Notes under the pieces: generated by a model
What the model saw: only the letters and a program-made list of their open reading frames with translations
Database searches by the model: none
Told to the model about the DNA's origin: nothing
Translations under genes and position numbers: made by a program
Part shown: in pieces, positions 35,963 through 44,610 of the stretch
Position numbering within the stretch: position 1 is the first letter of the stretch
Layout: each line of letters opens with the position of its first letter
Origin: Limnochordaceae bacterium
GTDB taxonomy: Bacteria; Bacillota; Limnochordia; Limnochordales; DUMU01
Length of the DNA stretch: 64,000 bases
Direction of reading: 5' to 3'
Assembly (NCBI GenBank): GCA_014896305.1
Contig: JADBKQ010000006.1
Coordinates: 1 to 64,000, forward strand

Positions 35963-36222
35963 GGCGTACCCTCCTAGTTGAGAAAGTGCCGCTCGATGCA
36001 AGATGACGAGCCCGCCGCCCCGGCGGGCAACTGCCAGCCTGCCCGGGACAGACCCCGCAACCCCAGCCCGGCCGAGGTAGAACCTGCTACCACTTCGGGG
36101 GGAGCGGGCGACTGTTAGTCTATGCGGCCTAGTCTGGCTCTGTTCCAGGATGTCCAGACGCTCGCTCCGAAGCTGGCGGGTGCTGACGGAAGGCCTAAAT
36201 GGTGCAGAAACTTTACATATTG

Positions 36223-36252
36223 TTGACGGAAATTGCTCGCGCCTGGTAGAAT
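36223..36252 (+). promoter_or_regulatory. Promoter of glnR-glnA
   Basis: TTGACG at 36223-36228 and TAGAAT at 36247-36252 with an 18-bp spacer lie about 145 bp before glnR. I did not find a convincing GlnR box (TGTNA-N7-TNACA) overlapping it. Confidence 0.6.
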
Positions 36253-36395
36253 GTTTCTAGCAAGCTACGAGCAGCCGCCGCGTGGAGGCTGCTTCTCGTG
36301 TCCTACGCGGCATGTACAGCATGGTCGCGTGAGGATTATGTTCAATGATGGTCAGAGTCGAAGATAGGAACATACAAAGAGCAGGGGGTGGCGGC

Positions 36396-36983
36396 ATGGC
36401 GGATGTTGACCGGACCATTGCGGTGTATCCCATCGGGGTGGTAGAGAAACTAACCGGCCTGACCGGGCGCCAGATCCGGTACTACGAGAAGACCGGCTTG
36501 GTGATTCCCGCTCGTACCCAGGGTAACCAGCGTCTGTACGCCCCCATCGATGTGGACCGTCTCCTGCGGGTCAAAGAGCTGCTGGCAGAAGGACTCAACG
36601 TGGAAGGAGTCCGGGCGATCCTGTCCAAAGAGAGTGAACAAGCCGCGGGCGGCCAGCGTGCCGAAGCGGGGGGCAGCCGCTCCGCTGCCAGTGCTGGTCC
36701 GGAAAGCCCGGGAGTCCCGAACGGCCGGGACGCTGCCGAGACCGGTGCGGCCGCGGGGGAAACCGACGTCGACAGCCTGGCCTCGGCTGCCACGAGCGCG
36801 ACTTCCCTGGGCCAAGTAGGGTCGTGGGAGACGTTGCGCCTGGGCAGGCGGTTGGGCTCGCTGTATCCGGTGGACAATCAAGCCGAGCTCCTGCGGTTGC
36901 TGCAGCAGCAGCGCCGGTCTGAGTCGAACCGGGAAGGTAACAGGTGGGCAGGGAAGGCGGCAGGTGAGCCGAGAAGGCAGTAG
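36396..36983 (+). CDS. glnR: MerR-family regulator, GlnR type
   Basis: About 195 residues. The N-terminal MerR winged helix is clear: YPIGVVEKLTGLTGRQIRYYEKTGLVIPARTQGNQRLYAPIDVDRLLRVKELLAEGLNVEGVRAIL. The C-terminal tail (SLYPVDNQAELLRLLQQQRR) resembles the GlnR/TnrA tail that senses feedback-inhibited glutamine synthetase. It sits 81 bp upstream of glnA, the expected partner and target. Compared with Bacillus GlnR (about 135 residues) it has a roughly 60-residue Ala/Gly/Ser-rich insert between the two parts. ATG 36396 with GGGGGTGG upstream is preferred over ATG 36345. The last 17 codons are formed from a 20-bp repeat. Confidence 0.85.
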   Translation: MADVDRTIAVYPIGVVEKLTGLTGRQIRYYEKTGLVIPARTQGNQRLYAPIDVDRLLRVKELLAEGLNVEGVRAILSKESEQAAGGQRAEAGGSRSAASAGPESPGVPNGRDAAETGAAAGETDVDSLASAATSATSLGQVGSWETLRLGRRLGSLYPVDNQAELLRLLQQQRRSESNREGNRWAGKAAGEPRRQ

Positions 36984-37032
36984 GTGAGCCGGGAATGTAG
37001 CAGGTGAACCCGGAAGTCAGCGGGTAAGGTCA
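36933..37032. repeat. 20-bp tandem repeat spanning the glnR stop
   Basis: Five consecutive 20-bp units based on GAAGGCAGTAGGTGAGCCGG run from 36933 to 37032. The first half encodes the GlnR C-terminus and the second half lies in the glnR-glnA gap. Confidence 0.85.
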
Positions 37033-37064
37033 GTCGATCGGTAAGGCCAAAGGGGGCTGGCAGC

Positions 37065-38393
37065 GTGAGCCTCAGTCGGCAGGAGATCCAGCAGCTGGTG
37101 GCGGATCATGACGTTCGCTTCCTGCGCTTGCAGTTCACCGACATCTTGGGGATTGTCAAGAACGTGGCGATTCCCGCCAGCGAATTGGAGCGGGCGCTCG
37201 CGGGACAGATCATGTTCGACGGGTCGTCCATCGAGGGCTTCACCCGGATCGAAGAGTCGGACATGCTCTTGCGGCCGGATCTGGACACGTTTGCTCTCTT
37301 TCCCTGGCGGCCCAAGCAAAACGCTGTGGCACGCCTGATTTGCGATGTCTGTTTGCCCAACGGGCAGCCATTCCCAGGCGACCCTCGTTACGTGCTGCGC
37401 CAGGCCCTGGCACAGGCCGCGGCCGACGGCTTCGAGGTAGAGATTGGACCCGAATGCGAGTTCTTCTTGTTTCACCGCTCGCCGGAAGGTAAGCCGACGA
37501 CGTTGACCCATGACGAAGGCAGTTACTTCGACATGAGCCCCATCGACCTGGGGGAGGATGCCCGCCGCGAGATCGTCCTGGCTTTGGAAGACATGGGGTT
37601 GCGGGTGGAGGCATCCCACCATGAGGTCGCGCCCGGGCAGCACGAGATCGATCTGAAGCACACCTCGGCTTTGACGGCAGCCGACCAGATCATGACGCTC
37701 AAGTTTGTCGCCCGCAGCGTTGCCGCCCAGCACAACCTGCATGTGACCTTTATGCCCAAGCCCGTCTTCGGGGTGAACGGCTCGGGGATGCACATTCATG
37801 TCTCGCTCCGGCGAAACGGGCAAAACGCGTTTTATGATCCGGATGATCCGGAGCAACTCAGCGCCGTAGCCCGGCACTTTGTCGCCGGCTTACTGGCCCA
37901 CGCCAGTTCGATCACCGCCATCACGAACCCTGTGGTAAACTCATATAAGCGCCTCATTCCGGGATACGAAGCGCCAGTCTATATTACGTGGTCAACTCAG
38001 AATCGCAGTACCCTGGTACGCATCCCGGCAGCCCGCGGCGAGGCCACGCGACTGGAGTATCGCTCGCCCGATCCCACCTGCAACCCGTACCTGGCGCTGG
38101 CGGTGATCATTCGGGCGGGGGTGGACGGAGTGCGTCGCCAGCTGGCGCCGCCGCCGCAAGTTCAGACGAACGTCTACCAGATGAACGCGACGGAACGCGC
38201 CCGGGCAGGGGTGCGCACGCTGCCGGGCAGCTTGGCCGAAGCACTGGACGCGCTGGAGCAGGATGAGCTGATCCGCGAGACGTTGGGGGAGCACGTCTAC
38301 ACCCACTTTTTGGCGGCAAAACGCATCGAGTGGGATGTGTACCGATCACAGGTCCATGCGTGGGAACTTGAGCAATACCTGGGGGCATTCTAG
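37065..38393 (+). CDS. glnA: Type I glutamine synthetase (first copy)
   Basis: 442 residues, GSI-alpha length. Makes glutamine from glutamate, ammonia and ATP as a dodecamer. Motifs: [72 protein letters not shown], the flap-adjacent NPVVNSYKRL and RSPDPTCNPYLALAVII. There is no adenylylation-type Tyr segment as in enteric GSI-beta. The GTG at 37065 follows AAGGGGGC. It is preceded by glnR, so repression by the GlnR-GS system is expected. A second copy lies 7 kb downstream on the other strand. Confidence 0.97.
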   Translation: MSLSRQEIQQLVADHDVRFLRLQFTDILGIVKNVAIPASELERALAGQIMFDGSSIEGFTRIEESDMLLRPDLDTFALFPWRPKQNAVARLICDVCLPNGQPFPGDPRYVLRQALAQAAADGFEVEIGPECEFFLFHRSPEGKPTTLTHDEGSYFDMSPIDLGEDARREIVLALEDMGLRVEASHHEVAPGQHEIDLKHTSALTAADQIMTLKFVARSVAAQHNLHVTFMPKPVFGVNGSGMHIHVSLRRNGQNAFYDPDDPEQLSAVARHFVAGLLAHASSITAITNPVVNSYKRLIPGYEAPVYITWSTQNRSTLVRIPAARGEATRLEYRSPDPTCNPYLALAVIIRAGVDGVRRQLAPPPQVQTNVYQMNATERARAGVRTLPGSLAEALDALEQDELIRETLGEHVYTHFLAAKRIEWDVYRSQVHAWELEQYLGAF

Positions 38394-38395
38394 CT

Positions 38396-39751
38396 ACGTC
38401 CCAACCTCTATTTGAAAGCCGGGCTGGTGGAAGCGTCTTCGCCTCGTTCCGGCACCGCAATTTCCGCCTTTTCTGGTTCGGTCAGCTGGTCTCCCTGATG
38501 GGCACCTGGATGCAGACCATCGGGCAGGCCTGGTTAGTTTTGCAGTTGACCAACTCCCCCATGACGCTGGGGCTGATCGGCACCGTACAGTTCTTGCCGG
38601 TCACCTTCCTGGCTTTGTGGACCGGCGTCCTGGTAGACCGATACGACAAGCGCCGGCTGGTCATCGCGACGCAGACGGGAATGGCTTTGCTGGCGTTGAT
38701 CTTGTGGGCGCTGGTCTGGAGCGGTTGGGTACGTCTATGGCATGTGTTTGTCCTGGCTGTGCTACTTGGGATTCTCAACGCTCTCGACATACCCTCCCGG
38801 CAGTCCTTCATCGTCGAGATGGTGGGCAAAGAGGACCTGCTCAACGCTATTGCGTTGAACTCGTCTGCTTTCAATGGCGCCCGCCTGGTTGGGCCGGCCC
38901 TGGCCGGTTTTGTCATCGATGGGTTGGGCGTCGCCCCCACCTTCCTGCTCAACGCCTTCAGCTTTGGCGCCGTGATTCTCGGCCTGCTGGCGATGGACGT
39001 CAGTGCCTTACACCGGGGGGGTGCAGCGGAGGTAGCTGCTACGCCGTCCGGAAAGGCAGGGATGGTGACCCCGCTCGAACCCCGGGTGGAGGTGGAACGA
39101 CCGGATCCTCACCCCTGGCGAGCCGTGGTGCAGGCGTACCGGTGCGTGGCAGCCCGGCCGGCCGTTAGTAGCGTGCTGATCCTCATTGCAGTCGTAAGCA
39201 CCTTTGCGATGAACTTCAACGTCAGCATCCCAGTCCTGGCCCGGAATACGCTCGCTGCCGGTGCGTCCGGGTATGGGGTGCTCATGTCCGCCATGGGGGC
39301 TGGCGCTTTGATCGGCTCGCTCCTGCTGGCCGGAACGCGCCGACCCCATCCCAGCCTCTGGCTGGGCGGGGCCGCTGGCTTTGGCGCATCTTTGCTGCTG
39401 GTAGCCTTGTTCGCCGGATACAAATGGTTTTGGCCCACGGCCGTGGCCCTGTTTGTAGCGGGAGCCTGCATGATCACCTTCACGGCCACTTCCAACACCT
39501 CGATCCAGGTCAACGTGCCTGACTCGCTGCGGGGCAGGGTGATGGGCTTTTACACCCTGGTTTTCACCGGCGTTACTCCCATTGGCAGTACATGGGCAGG
39601 GTGGCTGACCGGTCGGTCCGGAGCGCCGGTGGCCCTGGCCTGGGGAGCAGGGATTTCGCTGATCGCCGTCGTATTCATCAATGTATGGCTGCGGTGGCGG
39701 GTGCGGCAGCTGCAGAAGCAGCAACAGCAACAGGCACCGGCCGCACTTTAG
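38396..39751 (+). CDS. MFS exporter lacking a canonical start codon
   Basis: The frame reads SVFASFRHRNFRLFWFGQL, then VSLMGTWMQTIGQAWLVL, the typical beginning of EntS/DHA3-like drug exporters, and continues for 12 predicted membrane spans (DKRRLVIATQTGMALLAL; GYGVLMSAMGAGALIGSLLLAG; PDSLRGRVMGFYTLVFTG). The first ATG (38498) lies inside the first membrane helix. Between the upstream in-frame stop (38369) and that ATG there is no ATG, GTG or TTG. ACG 38396 (three bases after the glnA stop, GGGGG ten bases upstream) or ATT 38387 are the only plausible starts. Translation may be coupled to glnA. If only 38498 is used, the protein loses its N-terminus. Confidence 0.8.
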   Translation, partial: TSQPLFESRAGGSVFASFRHRNFRLFWFGQLVSLMGTWMQTIGQAWLVLQLTNSPMTLGLIGTVQFLPVTFLALWTGVLVDRYDKRRLVIATQTGMALLALILWALVWSGWVRLWHVFVLAVLLGILNALDIPSRQSFIVEMVGKEDLLNAIALNSSAFNGARLVGPALAGFVIDGLGVAPTFLLNAFSFGAVILGLLAMDVSALHRGGAAEVAATPSGKAGMVTPLEPRVEVERPDPHPWRAVVQAYRCVAARPAVSSVLILIAVVSTFAMNFNVSIPVLARNTLAAGASGYGVLMSAMGAGALIGSLLLAGTRRPHPSLWLGGAAGFGASLLLVALFAGYKWFWPTAVALFVAGACMITFTATSNTSIQVNVPDSLRGRVMGFYTLVFTGVTPIGSTWAGWLTGRSGAPVALAWGAGISLIAVVFINVWLRWRVRQLQKQQQQQAPAAL

Positions 39752-40132
39752 GGCACAGCCACTGCCAACCTCCCTGTTACAGTGCGGTTTCAATCGCCCT
39801 GCAGGGTGCGTCTTGGCCTCTCTGGCTTGGTCAGGACGCGTCCTTTCAAGTCTAACCGAGTCTATCGGCGGCGCTCGTGGTGGCTGGATGGAATTCCACG
39901 ATGCTGCGCCTTGTGGCCGAGACTGAGTAGGCGCAGGCGGCCTTCTCCCACTAGAGGGGGAAGGGGTCCATGGTGTTTCCCGTAGCAGGGTCTGTGGCTG
40001 ATGCACCAGCTGAGCTGAGGCAGAGGAGAGGGTGAGTTGTCTTCATCATCACAATTGCAGGGCGGGCAAGGGGTTGGCTAGAACTGGGCGTGCTCACATA
40101 CGCTGATACAGCGGGGAAACGGGGAAAGTCAT
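39752..40132. other. Spacer between two MFS genes
   Basis: 381 bp without a convincing frame on either strand. No clear terminator or promoter was recognised. Confidence 0.45.
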
Positions 40133-41446
40133 ATGGATATAACAACTTCTTTGGCCACGCCAGTGAAGGGGACAAGTCGGACGCGTGAGGCCGCTGGGAT
40201 GCCGGTGTCGGCCAGTGGCCCGGGCGACGGCGAGCGTAGGGAGGATGGGGGGGAGGCTGTGCAAAGCCGGGGCGAGTCGCAGATTCGTTCACAGTTGATC
40301 GCATTATATATTGGTCTGTACGCTGCGTTTGGTACGATCTTTCCTTACCTCAACCTCTACTTGCGCAAACAGGGTTGGAGCGGCGATACCATTGGTCTCG
40401 TGGGGGCCGTGGGCCCTCTCGTGATTCTCCTCACTCAACCGCTCTGGGGACTCCTGGGGGATTGGCTCGGTGCCAGTGGTCGGTTGCTGGCGCTGGGAAC
40501 GGTATTCACCGGGGTGATGGGAGTCGGCTTTCTCTACAGTCACTCGCTCTTGGCGCTTCTGGTCGTCTCCGGCTTGTGGGCGGTGTTGCGGGGGCCTCTC
40601 GCTCCTTTGCTGGACGCCATCACGCTGGACCACCTGGGAACGGATGGCGATCGCTACGGGCGCTTTCGCCTCTTTGGTTCGCTGGGCTGGGCAATTACCA
40701 CGGCCGGCATGGGAGTCGTGGCCGGACGCTACGGGCTGGAGTCGGTTTTCTGGGCTCAGCTGGCGCTATTTGCCGTGACCGGGTTGATCGCAGCCGGTCT
40801 TGCTCCGCAACGGACCATATTGGCCGCTCCTTCCCTTCGTCAAGAGCTACGGGCGCTGGCCGCCAGCCGCGGGTTGCACGCGCTGGCCGGCGTCATGCTG
40901 GTCTTGGGGACGGCCATTGCCATCGGCGAGAACTTCTTCTCGATTCTCCTCGACCAGCGGGGAGGAGCGACCGGGCTGATCGGGTTGGCCTGGATGGGCG
41001 GGGCGATCGTGGAAATGATCGTCTTCTACCTCTCCCCTGGCCTGCTGCGGCGATGGAACGCCCGGGTCCTCCTCATTTTCAGCTCTCTCCTGTACGCTCT
41101 GCGTTTCCTTGCCCTGGGGCTGGGGTGGGTAGCGGCCCCAGGGGCGGTTGCCCTCCTTCAGATCACCGATGGCCTGGCCTACGCTAGCTTCAACACAGCC
41201 CTGGTGCTGACGGTGAACGAGCTCGCCCCCTCCCACTTGCGGGCTACCTCGCAGTCTGCCTTCTCGGCCATTTCGTTCAGTCTCGGCAGCGTGCTCGGCA
41301 ACTTGCTGGGCGGCTGGCTGCTTGACCCGCTGGGCGCCCCGGGGGTGTTCGTGGTAGGCGGCGGGCTGGCCGTGGCGGCCACCGGACTGACGGCGTTGCT
41401 GTTGCCACCGGTGCACCTGAGCCACCGGCGCCAGGGTCGGGCCTAG
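40133..41446 (+). CDS. MFS transporter (MFS_1-like)
   Basis: 437 residues. A hydrophilic N-terminal tail of about 45 residues is followed by 12 predicted helices. Features of the MFS_1-like/LacY-nucleoside permease group: LYIGLYAAFGTIFPYLNLYLRKQG in helix 1, PLWGLLGDWLGASGRLL in loop 2-3, RFRLFGSLGWAI in helix 5, and QSAFSAISFSLGSVLGNLLGGWLL in helix 11. The substrate is unknown. ATG 40133 follows GGGGAAAG. Its stop lies one base from the stop of the convergent methyltransferase gene. Confidence 0.9.
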   Translation: MDITTSLATPVKGTSRTREAAGMPVSASGPGDGERREDGGEAVQSRGESQIRSQLIALYIGLYAAFGTIFPYLNLYLRKQGWSGDTIGLVGAVGPLVILLTQPLWGLLGDWLGASGRLLALGTVFTGVMGVGFLYSHSLLALLVVSGLWAVLRGPLAPLLDAITLDHLGTDGDRYGRFRLFGSLGWAITTAGMGVVAGRYGLESVFWAQLALFAVTGLIAAGLAPQRTILAAPSLRQELRALAASRGLHALAGVMLVLGTAIAIGENFFSILLDQRGGATGLIGLAWMGGAIVEMIVFYLSPGLLRRWNARVLLIFSSLLYALRFLALGLGWVAAPGAVALLQITDGLAYASFNTALVLTVNELAPSHLRATSQSAFSAISFSLGSVLGNLLGGWLLDPLGAPGVFVVGGGLAVAATGLTALLLPPVHLSHRRQGRA

Positions 41447-41447
41447 G

Positions 41448-42389
41448 CTAGCTCCGCCGCGCCAGCCAGACGGTGTCCACGCTGTCTTCTGACAGGGGTT
41501 CACGGTGGAAACCGCCGTATACCCAAAGCAGGCGGAAGCCGGTGGCAAGCAGCAGCAACCGGAACTCTGACGGAAAGATATAGCGGATGGAGAAGCTGGC
41601 TTCAGTGCGGCGGACCACCGTGCCATCCGGGCCCAGAAAATCGAAGAAGAGATGATCGTCGACCCGCTGCTGGAGACGGTCAAACTGGGTGGCTTCCCAC
41701 AGCAAAAAGCGGCGGGCCGGCTCTGAATTGGGTTCAACGAACTCGCCCCGGAAGTGGAGAGAGCTGTCCTCATTAGCGATGAGCTCCAGATCCGGGGTGA
41801 AGAAGTCCAGAAGTAAGTGGCCGCCGGGCTGCAGGTGCTCACGTACGCGGAGCAGAGTAGAGAGCTGATCTTCCTGAGTCAGGCAGTGAAGGAAAGCGCG
41901 GTACGGGATGATGGCCAGGGGGAAGGTACGGTTGAGGTGGAAATCCCGCATGTCTCCCTGGAGGTATTCGACTGAACCGAGGGGCGGTGCGGGGGGCTGG
42001 GGCTCGTCCAGGTAATCGGAATTTGGCCCGTCATCGGTTTGCGCCACTTGCAAGCTATGACCAGAACCAGACTCGTCATTGGCTTGCGTTGCTTTCAGTT
42101 CATGCCCAGAAGTATTGGCCGCATCAACTGCTACTTCGGCCTGGAGCGAAGCCAGACGACGACGAGCCTCGGCCAGCATCGCCGGGGAAGCCTCGATTCC
42201 CACGACGTCGATACCGTGGCGGGCCAGCGCCAAGCTGATACGCCCCAGCCCAGATCCCAGTTCGAGGACGGGCCCGCGGTTGGCTAGACGCTTGGCCTCT
42301 TGCAGATAGAACTGAATGTCGCCTGGTACCCCGGGTGACGTGACCTCGTACAACAACGGCCAATCGTAATAATCGTTGGCTCTGCTCAC
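41448..42389 (-). CDS. Class I SAM-dependent methyltransferase
   Basis: 313 residues. The SAM site is GPVLELGSGLGRISLALARHGIDVVGIEAS (motif I and the acidic residue after strand 2); later GDMRDF, LAIIPYRAFLHC and LQPGGHLLLDFF follow. Between strand 3 and the core a 50-residue insert (about 83-135) contains an imperfect 15-residue duplication (SGHELKATQANDESG / SGHSLQVAQTDDGPN) encoded by a 45-bp DNA repeat. The substrate is unknown. The start is GTG 42389 with AAGGGGAA seven bases upstream. Confidence 0.88.
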   Translation of the reverse strand: MSRANDYYDWPLLYEVTSPGVPGDIQFYLQEAKRLANRGPVLELGSGLGRISLALARHGIDVVGIEASPAMLAEARRRLASLQAEVAVDAANTSGHELKATQANDESGSGHSLQVAQTDDGPNSDYLDEPQPPAPPLGSVEYLQGDMRDFHLNRTFPLAIIPYRAFLHCLTQEDQLSTLLRVREHLQPGGHLLLDFFTPDLELIANEDSSLHFRGEFVEPNSEPARRFLLWEATQFDRLQQRVDDHLFFDFLGPDGTVVRRTEASFSIRYIFPSEFRLLLLATGFRLLWVYGGFHREPLSEDSVDTVWLARRS

Positions 42390-42806
42390 GACCGTGTTCC
42401 CCTTCCCCTGGTTGGTGCTGGCTGCAATGCTGGCGGGCGAAACGCCATTTCACTCATCTAAGTCATTCCGGTCTGGCCCAGCCCACCGGCCTTATTTGGG
42501 TTCAGCCGGGTCTGCCAGGCTCGCGGTGTGCAGCCGGGTTCTCTGGCCCAGGCTGGCGACGGCGATGACGCCAGGGTGCGAGACCATGTAACTCATTCGA
42601 GTTCTGCCAGACATGTTCCTTCGAGGCCTGGTCTCTTGCCTACGTGCAGGTCGGCATCACCAGGGCGGAAGGCCGGGCACTGCCAGTTGGGCGGGAGTTT
42701 ACGTGAGGAGGGCCGCTCGAGCTGGAATATGTAGCAAAAGTGCTGGTATCCTTCAGGTCTCATGAAGGCGGGAATGATCTTGGGGGGGCACGTCGCGGGT
42801 GTGTCC
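42390..42806. other. Spacer between methyltransferase and PerR-like genes
   Basis: 417 bp without a credible frame. A weak hairpin (CCTTCA...TGAAGG near 42750-42769) could terminate the leftward regulator transcript. Confidence 0.4.
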
Positions 42807-43349
42807 TTATGGGTTGGCGTCGGTGGTGGGCTGAGGCCGAATATCGGCCCCGGGCTGCTCCGGGGGGCTGGTGTCAGGCTGGGCCCTCGTAGCGGTGCCA
42901 GGCTGAGGCCGAACCTCGGCAGGAGATTGGGCCTGGCACTGTGGGCATAGCCCCACGAGCTCCAGACGATGGGGGGAGACTTTCCACCCGGACTCCGCCT
43001 CGACCTCGGAGAGGGCTTGGCGCAGCGTCGGATGGGTGTAGTCCATGATGCGGCCGCAACGTTCACAGACGAGATGATAGTGGTCGTCGCGGCTGAGGTC
43101 GAAGCGGGTGCTCTTATCGACAGAGGTGATCTGTTGCACGATGCCTTTTTCCACCAGCAGGTTGAGGGTGTTGTACACCGTTCCGAGGCTGATGGAAGGG
43201 AAGTGCTGGCGCACTTCTGCATAGATCTCCTCTGCGCGGGGATGCGTGGGGTGCTGCAGCAGATACTCAAGGATGGCCTGGCGCTGAGGCGTCAGCCGCA
43301 GCTGGAACTCCCGCAGCCGCTGAACGGCCTCTTCTCCTAAATTGTGCAT
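42807..43349 (-). CDS. Fur-family regulator, PerR-like
   Basis: About 180 residues. Winged helix: QLRLTPQRQAILEYLLQHPTHPRAEEIYAEV and ISLGTVYNTLNLLVEKGIV. Dimerisation/metal part: FDLSRDDHYHLVCERCGRIMDY with structural-zinc CxxC and the matching CPQC further on. The residue after GRIM is Asp (as in the regulatory site of PerR) rather than the Glu usual in Fur, and the His pair is HYH. This favours a peroxide sensor. The tail (about 143-180) is a Pro/Gln-rich repeat region (RPQPGTATRAQPD...). ATG 43349 is preceded by a G-rich ribosome-binding stretch. Its own upstream region is strikingly AT-rich. Confidence 0.85.
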   Translation of the reverse strand: MHNLGEEAVQRLREFQLRLTPQRQAILEYLLQHPTHPRAEEIYAEVRQHFPSISLGTVYNTLNLLVEKGIVQQITSVDKSTRFDLSRDDHYHLVCERCGRIMDYTHPTLRQALSEVEAESGWKVSPHRLELVGLCPQCQAQSPAEVRPQPGTATRAQPDTSPPEQPGADIRPQPTTDANP

Positions 43350-43387
43350 GCCCCCGCCCCCCTTCTTCTGCGCTAGCCTTACCATTG

Positions 43388-43450
43388 GCCATTAGAGCAT
43401 CAATTAAAGCTAGGAACTATTATTACTACTACATTAGACTACGATACCGA
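43388..43450 (-). promoter_or_regulatory. AT-rich promoter/operator region of the PerR-like gene
   Basis: A roughly 60-bp AT-rich island (for example AACTATTATTACTACTACAT at 43416-43435) sits upstream of the PerR-like gene in otherwise GC-rich DNA. It is the likely promoter and could include an autoregulatory Per-box-like site, but no perfect TTATAAT inverted repeat is present. Confidence 0.4.
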
Positions 43451-43612
43451 TTTACCCTTGTCAAGGGTAGGTTGCCCACGGACTCGGTCAGCAGAATGTC
43501 GCATCTTCCGGCGGCTGACACGTCGGACATTCCCCGTTGTCCACGGACTGCAGGATGTGGCAGCAAGTCCTGCGCAAGAACGTCGCCAAGATGGGATCGC
43601 CTGCGTGGAGCT

Positions 43613-43708
43613 CTGGAGCTCGGACCCCCTAGCCTGTAGCACTGGTCCTGCCTGGCGGGTGCCTGGATCGGGGCGAAACTGGAGCTCGGACCCCCTAGCC
43701 TGTAGCAC
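43613..43708. repeat. Perfect 30-bp direct repeat pair with 36-bp gap
   Basis: CTGGAGCTCGGACCCCCTAG and the following ten bases occur identically at 43613-43642 and 43679-43708. This is the same geometry as the pair at 31298/31364 but an unrelated sequence. No cas gene or third copy is present. Confidence 0.92.
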
Positions 43709-44400
43709 CGAGGTCGAGACCCACGAGCGTCCCCCACGGCCTCCAGGCAAGAAAAATACCACTCATTTGCGAGACATGCGGGAAACTCTATTGCCACCTC
43801 CCCACCCGAACCCGCCTCCCCATCTCCGAAAGTCCAGCTATCGAGCCAATGCGATCTAGCTGCCCGAACCTTGGATGCCCAACTTCCTGAACCTATCTGC
43901 CCCACCAGCCGTCTGACTGCCATCCGGGTCCCCCAGGCATTTACTCCCGGTCGCTCCGGGCACGGCCGCCGGGTCTGTCTGGATCATGGTCAGTCGCAGG
44001 AGGCAACTAAATTGCCACTCTCGAGCATTTTTGGTGGGCAACTATTTTTCCACTTCGTCGGGGACCTTGGATGAACCTAAGATAAGATCGTCATCGATGG
44101 GCTTGTTCTAGTAGAGCCGATCGTCTTCATCAGGGACGCCGGATGAACCTAAGCCCTAGGCCAACCTTGGACCGGTGTTAACCCTGGACACCCGGGGTTA
44201 TCTAGCCGCTAGTGTGCTGGCCGCTATGAAAACCAGTGTCAAGCTTGCCGTAGCCTGGCCGCAGCTTTGCTGTGGCCGGAGCCGGAACAGGTGTGTTGCT
44301 CTGCGGCATGTGGGTGAACGGCAAGCCACAGCCGCAGAACCGAGGCCCAAGCCGCAGCGTTTTGATCAAACCAGTACCGTCGCGGCTAAAGGTCAAAGCT
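43709..44400. other. Spacer without recognised gene
   Basis: Part of a 1.2-kb gap. A 13-bp direct repeat GGATGAACCTAAG occurs at 44069 and 44141 within longer similar stretches (72-bp period). GGCAACTAAATTGCC near 44002 is a small palindrome. Frames here have no recognisable products. Confidence 0.45.
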
Positions 44401-44406
44401 CAATAT

Positions 44407-44460
44407 GTGGCTCAGACAGGGTTGAAAAGCTCAAGCCGGGTGGAACCCGGCTTGAGCCAC
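44407..44460 (-). terminator. nadE terminator with an alternative pairing
   Basis: A perfect 13-bp stem (GCTCAAGCCGGGT 44429-44441 with ACCCGGCTTGAGC 44445-44457, 3-nt loop) lies about 150 bp after the nadE stop. GTGGCTCA at 44407-44414 can instead pair with TGAGCCAC at 44453-44460, so two mutually exclusive hairpins exist. There is no T-run. Confidence 0.55.
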
Positions 44461-44610
44461 GTGCCACATCCTGCAGTGTCTGTTCCCACCGGTTAACCAG
44501 GCACGAAGGTCGACCCACGCAGCCAGTACAACTCACCGGCATTCTAGTCCCGCCTCAGGAGTTGGGAAGCGAGCGAATCTATAGGACGAACTGCCCAGCC
44601 CACAGACAAC

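Noticed and set aside
36180-36260. GlnR operator at the glnR promoter
   Set aside because: TTTACA and TGTTGA are present but in the wrong order and spacing for TGTNA-N7-TNACA.
43990-44045. Dispersed copies of the GGCAA...TTGCC palindrome as a mobile repeat family
   Set aside because: The similarity to the palindromes at 30615-30669 is limited to a few bases and could be chance in AT-richer spacer DNA.
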